A stretch of 64,000 nucleotides of DNA from Antilocapra americana. Lineage: Eukaryota; Chordata; Mammalia; Artiodactyla; Antilocapridae. Shown piece by piece: positions 59,591-64,000 of the stretch (position 1 is its first letter; each line of letters starts with the position of its first letter). Below the pieces are notes generated by a model, which was not told where the DNA came from, ran no database searches, and saw only the letters and a program-made list of their open reading frames with translations. Location of the stretch: contig ML661900.1 of assembly GCA_007570785.1 (NCBI GenBank), forward strand, positions 8,564,039 through 8,628,038, in the 5' to 3' direction. The position numbers and the translations under genes are program-made.

Positions 59591-60854
59591 AGGTTTTTCC
59601 CTTGTGGGACTTTTCTCTCTCTTCTCCTTCTGGAACCCCTTTTATGTGTAAGTTGGCACTTTTTATGTTATCCCATAGATCTTAAATGTTGCTTTTACTT
59701 TTTTTGTTTGTTTACATTTGTTTTTCTGTCTGTTGTTCCAATATCTTGCAGATCACTTATTCATTCTTCTGTGTCGTTTATCTGCTAATCATTGTTTCTA
59801 AGATGGTTTTTATCTCAGCAGTCAAATTGTTAAGTTTGATTTGTTCCTCTCTATGGTTTTGTTTCTTGTTCCAGTTATCTGCACTACTTTCAATAATCTT
59901 TCTAATCCCTGTAGCATTTTAGTTACCACCTTTTTTGAAGTCAGGGTGTAGTGGACTGGAAAGGTTTGTTGCACTATTTGTTCTTTATAGAGTTTTTCTC
60001 TTGTTCTTTTAATTAGGAGTAGTTTCCCTGTTTCTTTCTTTTTATTTCACTTTCTCTGTCTCTATAAATTTAGGTGAAACAGTTATTTATTTTGGTTTTG
60101 AAGTGTTTTTTTATGTGGGAACATCTCTGTGTAGACTGTGCGTACCCAGCATTTTGCTTTGAGGATTGGTTTTCGTATGGATGCCAGCTACATCTTCCCT
60201 CAGAGCATGCTGGCCTTTATCTCCTTGATAGGGGTGTGATTTGTGTCCAGACCCTGCCCTGGATGTGAGGTCTCGTCTTTACTCTGTGACTGTCAGCACC
60301 CACTTAAGGACAGGGCTTGCTCCCCAATTCTTAGAGGAGACAGGGCCATGCTTGACCAGGCTCTGTTGCCCTTGAGTGCGTGCACTACCCCAAAGCAGGT
60401 GACTACTGAAGCGAGTGAGGGCATGCAGTCACTGTGAACTATGCACTGCCCATGCAAGGATCCGTAGCTCCACTCAGAAGCAGCCCAAGGTTGCATCCCT
60501 TTCTCCCTTGTATTCACCCCGTGTCTAACGCAAGGCTCCGATGTGAAGCAGTCTGGGGCTCATGGCTGGGTCACTCTGACTGCAGGAATCAAGGTGGGTA
60601 TGCTGCCACTTGGAATCTGAGATACCTCTGTGGTAGACCTCTCCCATGACCTGTCCTCCCTAGATCTGATGCCAAGCTGCTGGACTCTGGCATCAGTGGA
60701 GCCAGAAATAAACTGCTGTGTTCTTCTGCCCAGGGCCTATCGAGCCTCAGCCTCTTCCTGGGATGCTGTACATGCTTGTGGCCACACTGTCTGTCATGAC
60801 CAGAACCCGCCCTTGCCCCAGGCCTGCTGACAGTGGGCTCAGTGGCCAGAACTG

Positions 60855-60855
<1 letters not shown>

Positions 60856-60904
<49 letters not shown>

Positions 60905-60914
60905 NNNNNNNNNN

Positions 60915-60961
<47 letters not shown>
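60856..60961. repeat. (TG)n microsatellite with assembly gap
   Basis: About 24 TG units on each side of ten N at 60905-60914. The ten N are a placeholder, so the true length is unknown. Polypeptide frames of Val-Cys or Thr-His across it are artefacts. Confidence 0.98.
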
Positions 60962-60962
<1 letters not shown>

Positions 60963-61699
60963 GACCTTGCCCACTGTGACGCTCCTCCTCCTCCACCCCA
61001 CCCTAGACACGTCAGGCCATATCTAGCTAGATCAAGTCCTCTCTCAGGGTCTGTACACTTCAGATTCAGCACTTAGACACACGGAGTTCTTGTGGTGCCA
61101 CCCTGTGCACACTCACAGTGTCTGCCCCGTTCATTCCACCACCCCCGTGTTTGCGCTGAGAGTGGTCACTGTATTTCTGCCTGGATCGCACCCTCCGCCT
61201 GCGCTTCTGTCTCTCTCTGTGCAGCCAGACTGACTCTCTGTCCTGACCTCCTGCCAGTCTGCAGTGTAAAGAGAGTGGGGCCAGGACATGCGCTCCTGAG
61301 AGTGGGAAGCAGGCAAGGTGGCAGCCACCAGCGTGAGTCTGTCTCCACCCTGATTATTAGCAAGTGAGCATGGGTGCTTTCTTCTTGAGTCTAGACTTCT
61401 CCAGCCTTTTATCTGCCCCAGCATGTTTCCCAGCAGTTAAGGGACTTTTCAAGGACCTTCTCTTCTTAACAGATCCCTTCCAGGAGTGCTGGTCTTGATG
61501 ATCTTTTTTTTTTTCTTTCCTTTCTACCTGGTTACATGGAGATGTTTCTTGTAGCTTTGGTTGTATAGGAAATCAGTTTCCAGTTATTTTTCTTAGAATT
61601 GTTCCATCCACATGTAGATGCATTTTTTGTATTTTTGTCAAAGAGTTGAGCTTCACATCCTTCTCCTCTCCCATTTTCATCCCCCTCTTGACTTATTCT

Positions 61700-62434
61700 T
61701 TTAGTGTTATCTTTGGTTGTTTATCTCTATTGTATAAAATAATATGCATATATTGATATTTCTTGATGTATTCATTTTGATCACTGTTTATTGATTTCCT
61801 CTTATGGAAGATTAGGATTTTACTTTCTTTCATACCACGTCTCAACATTTTATCACACCCTTTAAAAAACTGATTTCAATAAAAATTTCTGGTTAAATTG
61901 TGAAGATTTATATTATTCAAAATATAAATATTAGTCACTGCTAAGAAAAATTATATAAAATGTAGGTTTTGTCATCAGTCTTTGTTTTCCTTGAATTTAA
62001 CATTTGCCTCATTTTTCATTTTATTAGTTCTCTATGTACCTATTTTGTACATTATCGATCTATTAACAATGTTATTTTCCCAAACCTCTATTGCACTAAA
62101 GGCTATATCATTTCCATTTTTTCCCTAAAGACCGTATTTTATCCTATTGTGCCAGCCTAAGTTGGCATTTGCTTTCTAAGTCATTTCCTTTCTAAGTGTG
62201 CTCTGACTCTGGGGCCTTCTGACTTTGGAGACATTTTTTACTTTCCCTCTCTGTTAAATCTTCTTTTGTTTCTTAGTTTATTCCCTTGTTTAACTGGAGC
62301 ACATCTTTTAGTAGTTTCATAGAAAGGAAAAATAGGCTGTAAATTTCTTAAACCTATACATGTTTAAAGGTGAATTCATTTTACCCTTCCAATTAGTTCA
62401 TGAATTAACTGAATGCAGAATTCTAAGTTGAAAG

Positions 62435-62487
<53 letters not shown>

Positions 62488-62880
62488 CCCAGAATTGTAA
62501 TGGTATTACTCCATGGTTTTCTGGCTCTTGTAGAGAATTTCTGTGATGTGTGATTCCTATTCCTTTGTGTGAAATCTTGTTTTACTCTCTAATGATTTTA
62601 GAAATTTTTTTAATCCTCAACATGTGGAAAATTCAGGATGGCATGTTTTGTTGTAAGATTTCTTATTTCATTGTGCAAGATCCTCTATCAGCTCTTTGTA
62701 TTTACAGACACGTTTCCCACATTTATAGGAAATGCTGCTGCGTTTTTGATAATTTTCTTTCATCTGCTTTTATTTGTTTCACTTTAATTTCTATTACTAG
62801 AATAATGAAAATCTTGGATAGTTTTTTGAATGTTTTAAATATGTATTATCTTTTTTTAAATATCCATCTTTTTGTTCTAA
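61700..62880 (-). repeat. Old L1 (L1M-type) 3' UTR sequence
   Basis: A T-rich tract with the blocks ctggagcacatcttttagta, gaatgcagaattctaagttg, ccatggttttctggctcttg, gattcctattcctttgtgtg in the order of an old L1 3' UTR (reverse complement). It is the same class as 12004-14190. Confidence 0.55.
62437..62484. repeat. (AT)24 microsatellite
   Basis: A perfect 48-base AT repeat inside old L1 sequence. Likely length-polymorphic. Confidence 0.97.
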
Positions 62881-62889
62881 AATCTAGGG

Positions 62890-63647
62890 TTTCAGTTCAG
62901 TTCAGTTGCTCAGTCGTGTCTGACTCTTTGTGACCTCATAGACTGCCCCATGCCAGGCTTCCCTATCTATCACCAACTCCCAAAGCTTGCACAAACTCAT
63001 ATCCATCGAGTCACTGATGCCATCCAACCATCTCATCCTCTGTCATCCCCTTCTCCTCCTGCTTTCAATCTCTCCCAGCATCAGAGTCTTTTCCAATGAG
63101 TCAGTTCTTCACATCAGTTGGCCAAAGTATTGGAGTTTCAGCATCAGCATCAGTCCTTCCAATGAACACTCAGGACTAATTTCTCTTAGGATGGACTGGT
63201 TTGATCTCCTTGAAGTCCAAGGGACTCTCAGGAGTCTTCTCCAACACCACAGTTCAAAGGCATCAATTCTTCAGCACTCAGCTTTCTTTATAGTCCAACT
63301 CTCACATCCATACATGACTATTGGAAAAACCATAGCTTTGACTAGATAGACTTTTATCAGCAAAGTAATGTTTCTGCTTTTTAATATGCTGTCTCAGCTT
63401 TTCTTCCAAGGAGCAAGTGTCCTTTAATTTCATGGCTGCAGTCACCATCTGCAGTGATGTTGGAGCCCCCCAAAATAAAGCTGTCACTGTTTCCATTGTT
63501 TCCCCATCTATTTGCCATGAAGTGATGGAACCAGATGCCATGATCTTAGTTTTTCAAATGTTGAGTTTTAAATCAACTTTTCACTCTCCTCTTTCACTTT
63601 CATCAAAAGGAGCTTTAGTTCTTCTTCACTTTCTGCTGGCAATCTTG
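62890..63647 (-). mobile_element. 5'-truncated BovB with perfect TSD and internal deletion
   Basis: Minus-strand BovB starting with its (TTCAG)n-type 3' tail (ttcagttcagttcagttgct). A perfect 11-bp duplication, aaaatctaggg, flanks it at 62879-62889 and 63648-63658. Near 63636/63637 it jumps from ttctgc directly to tggcaatcttg, omitting the roughly 55 bases that would hold the Y-A-D-D codons. The coding part has additional frame breaks (62987-63349 is an antisense frame). Confidence 0.93.
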
Positions 63648-63658
63648 AAAATCTAGGG

Positions 63659-64000
63659 CTTATTCTTGACTTTATCTTTTTTACCCTCATTTTAAAACCT
63701 TTCAGTGATATATTTTTAATTTTCAACCTATAGCTCATGTTATATTTTAGTGATAGAATTTTATTAATTTAACATATTACTTTTCTCTTACTGTGGCCCA
63801 ACAAGGCTCTGAAATAGCTGACATCAGGTTTTTGTATAATTTATTCTTTTCATACTTCAAATGTTATTTTAAAAGATACTTCTTCAATTTTCTTTATAAC
63901 AATTTATATTTGAATTTGTAATTACTCATTCATTTTTTACTTGTATATTATCTCTGTGTCTCTGCTAGAGTGTTTTTGATGGCAAAATTATCTTTTCTTA
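63659..64000. repeat. AT-rich, probably continuing old L1
   Basis: Continues the T-rich old L1 tract to the window edge. No gene seen. Confidence 0.35.

Larger units (their letters stand above)
58872..61690 (-). mobile_element. 5'-complete, 3'-less L1
   Basis: Minus-strand L1 keeping the normally lost end. The 5' UTR runs from about 61690 (the 5' terminus, tgtagatgcattttttgtat region) down to about 60050, then ORF1 (60050-59300, degraded), then the start of the ORF2 endonuclease (SDKIDF-like sequence at about 58872-58900). The rest of ORF2 and the 3' UTR are missing at the BovB junction. The 5' UTR, about 60240-61440, is distinctly G+C-rich. A Bov-tA (59440-59590) and a TG microsatellite interrupt it. 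Parts of the assignment rely on remembered L1 order. Confidence 0.7.

Noticed and set aside
60589..61076. Frames encoding Thr-His or Val-Cys repeats
   Set aside because: Translations of the TG microsatellite running through an N gap.

Overview
This window is non-coding, AT-rich mammalian DNA from a ruminant, most likely a bovid. The evidence is the repeat content. There are about twenty copies of the tRNA-derived Bov-tA/BovA SINE, at least seven fragments of the RTE-type LINE BovB (typical of ruminants), and young L1 copies with the 3' UTR seen in bovid genomes. I see no host protein-coding gene, no exon with credible splice sites and no functional RNA gene. The longest open frame (192 codons, 57976-58554, minus strand) is a BovB reverse-transcriptase fragment. 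The window reads as intergenic sequence or the interior of a very long intron.

Layout. 1-3169: two BovB fragments in inverted orientation. 3170-7021: short SINE, L1 and MIR insertions and the first copy of a duplicated GC-rich 206-bp module. 7022-9225: an L1 whose ORF2/ORF1 part is on the minus strand and whose 5' UTR-like part is on the plus strand, containing the second module copy. 9225-14900: decayed old L1 3' sequence with one young L1 insertion. 15000-29000: mostly unassigned AT-rich DNA with MIR/L2 relics, an old L1 ORF1 relic and one BovB split by a SINE. 29014-30005: two DNA-transposon relics (MER20 and a Tigger type). 30289-35340: L1 ORF2/3' UTR remnants, one carrying an inserted BovB. 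38040-40462: a BovB containing a tiny L1, followed by a full-length dead mariner carrying a SINE. 41930-49482: a cluster of young L1 insertions, several with clear target-site duplications. 52450-57300: SINEs, a composite of SINE pieces and a processed retrocopy, and an L1 3' end. 57832-61690: BovB next to a 5'-complete but 3'-less L1, whose GC-rich 5' UTR holds a TG microsatellite with a 10-N assembly gap. 61700-64000: old L1 3' sequence with a BovB inserted between perfect 11-bp duplications.

The elements do not form a pathway. The value of the window is as an insertion chronology: young L1, Bov-tA and BovB copies sit inside older L1, mariner, BovB and L2/MIR-type DNA. Several insertions have target-site duplications readable directly from the sequence. 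The observations most worth checking are the SINE-retrocopy composite at 55708-56639, the near-identical GC-rich module at 5796-6001 and 8257-8465, the mariner whose third catalytic Asp is Gly at exact D34D spacing, two extremely short L1 insertions (84 and 71 bp), and the inverted BovB pair. I found no convincing new biological system. Repeat family names rest on recognition by eye, not on a RepeatMasker run, and boundaries are approximate unless fixed by a duplication.
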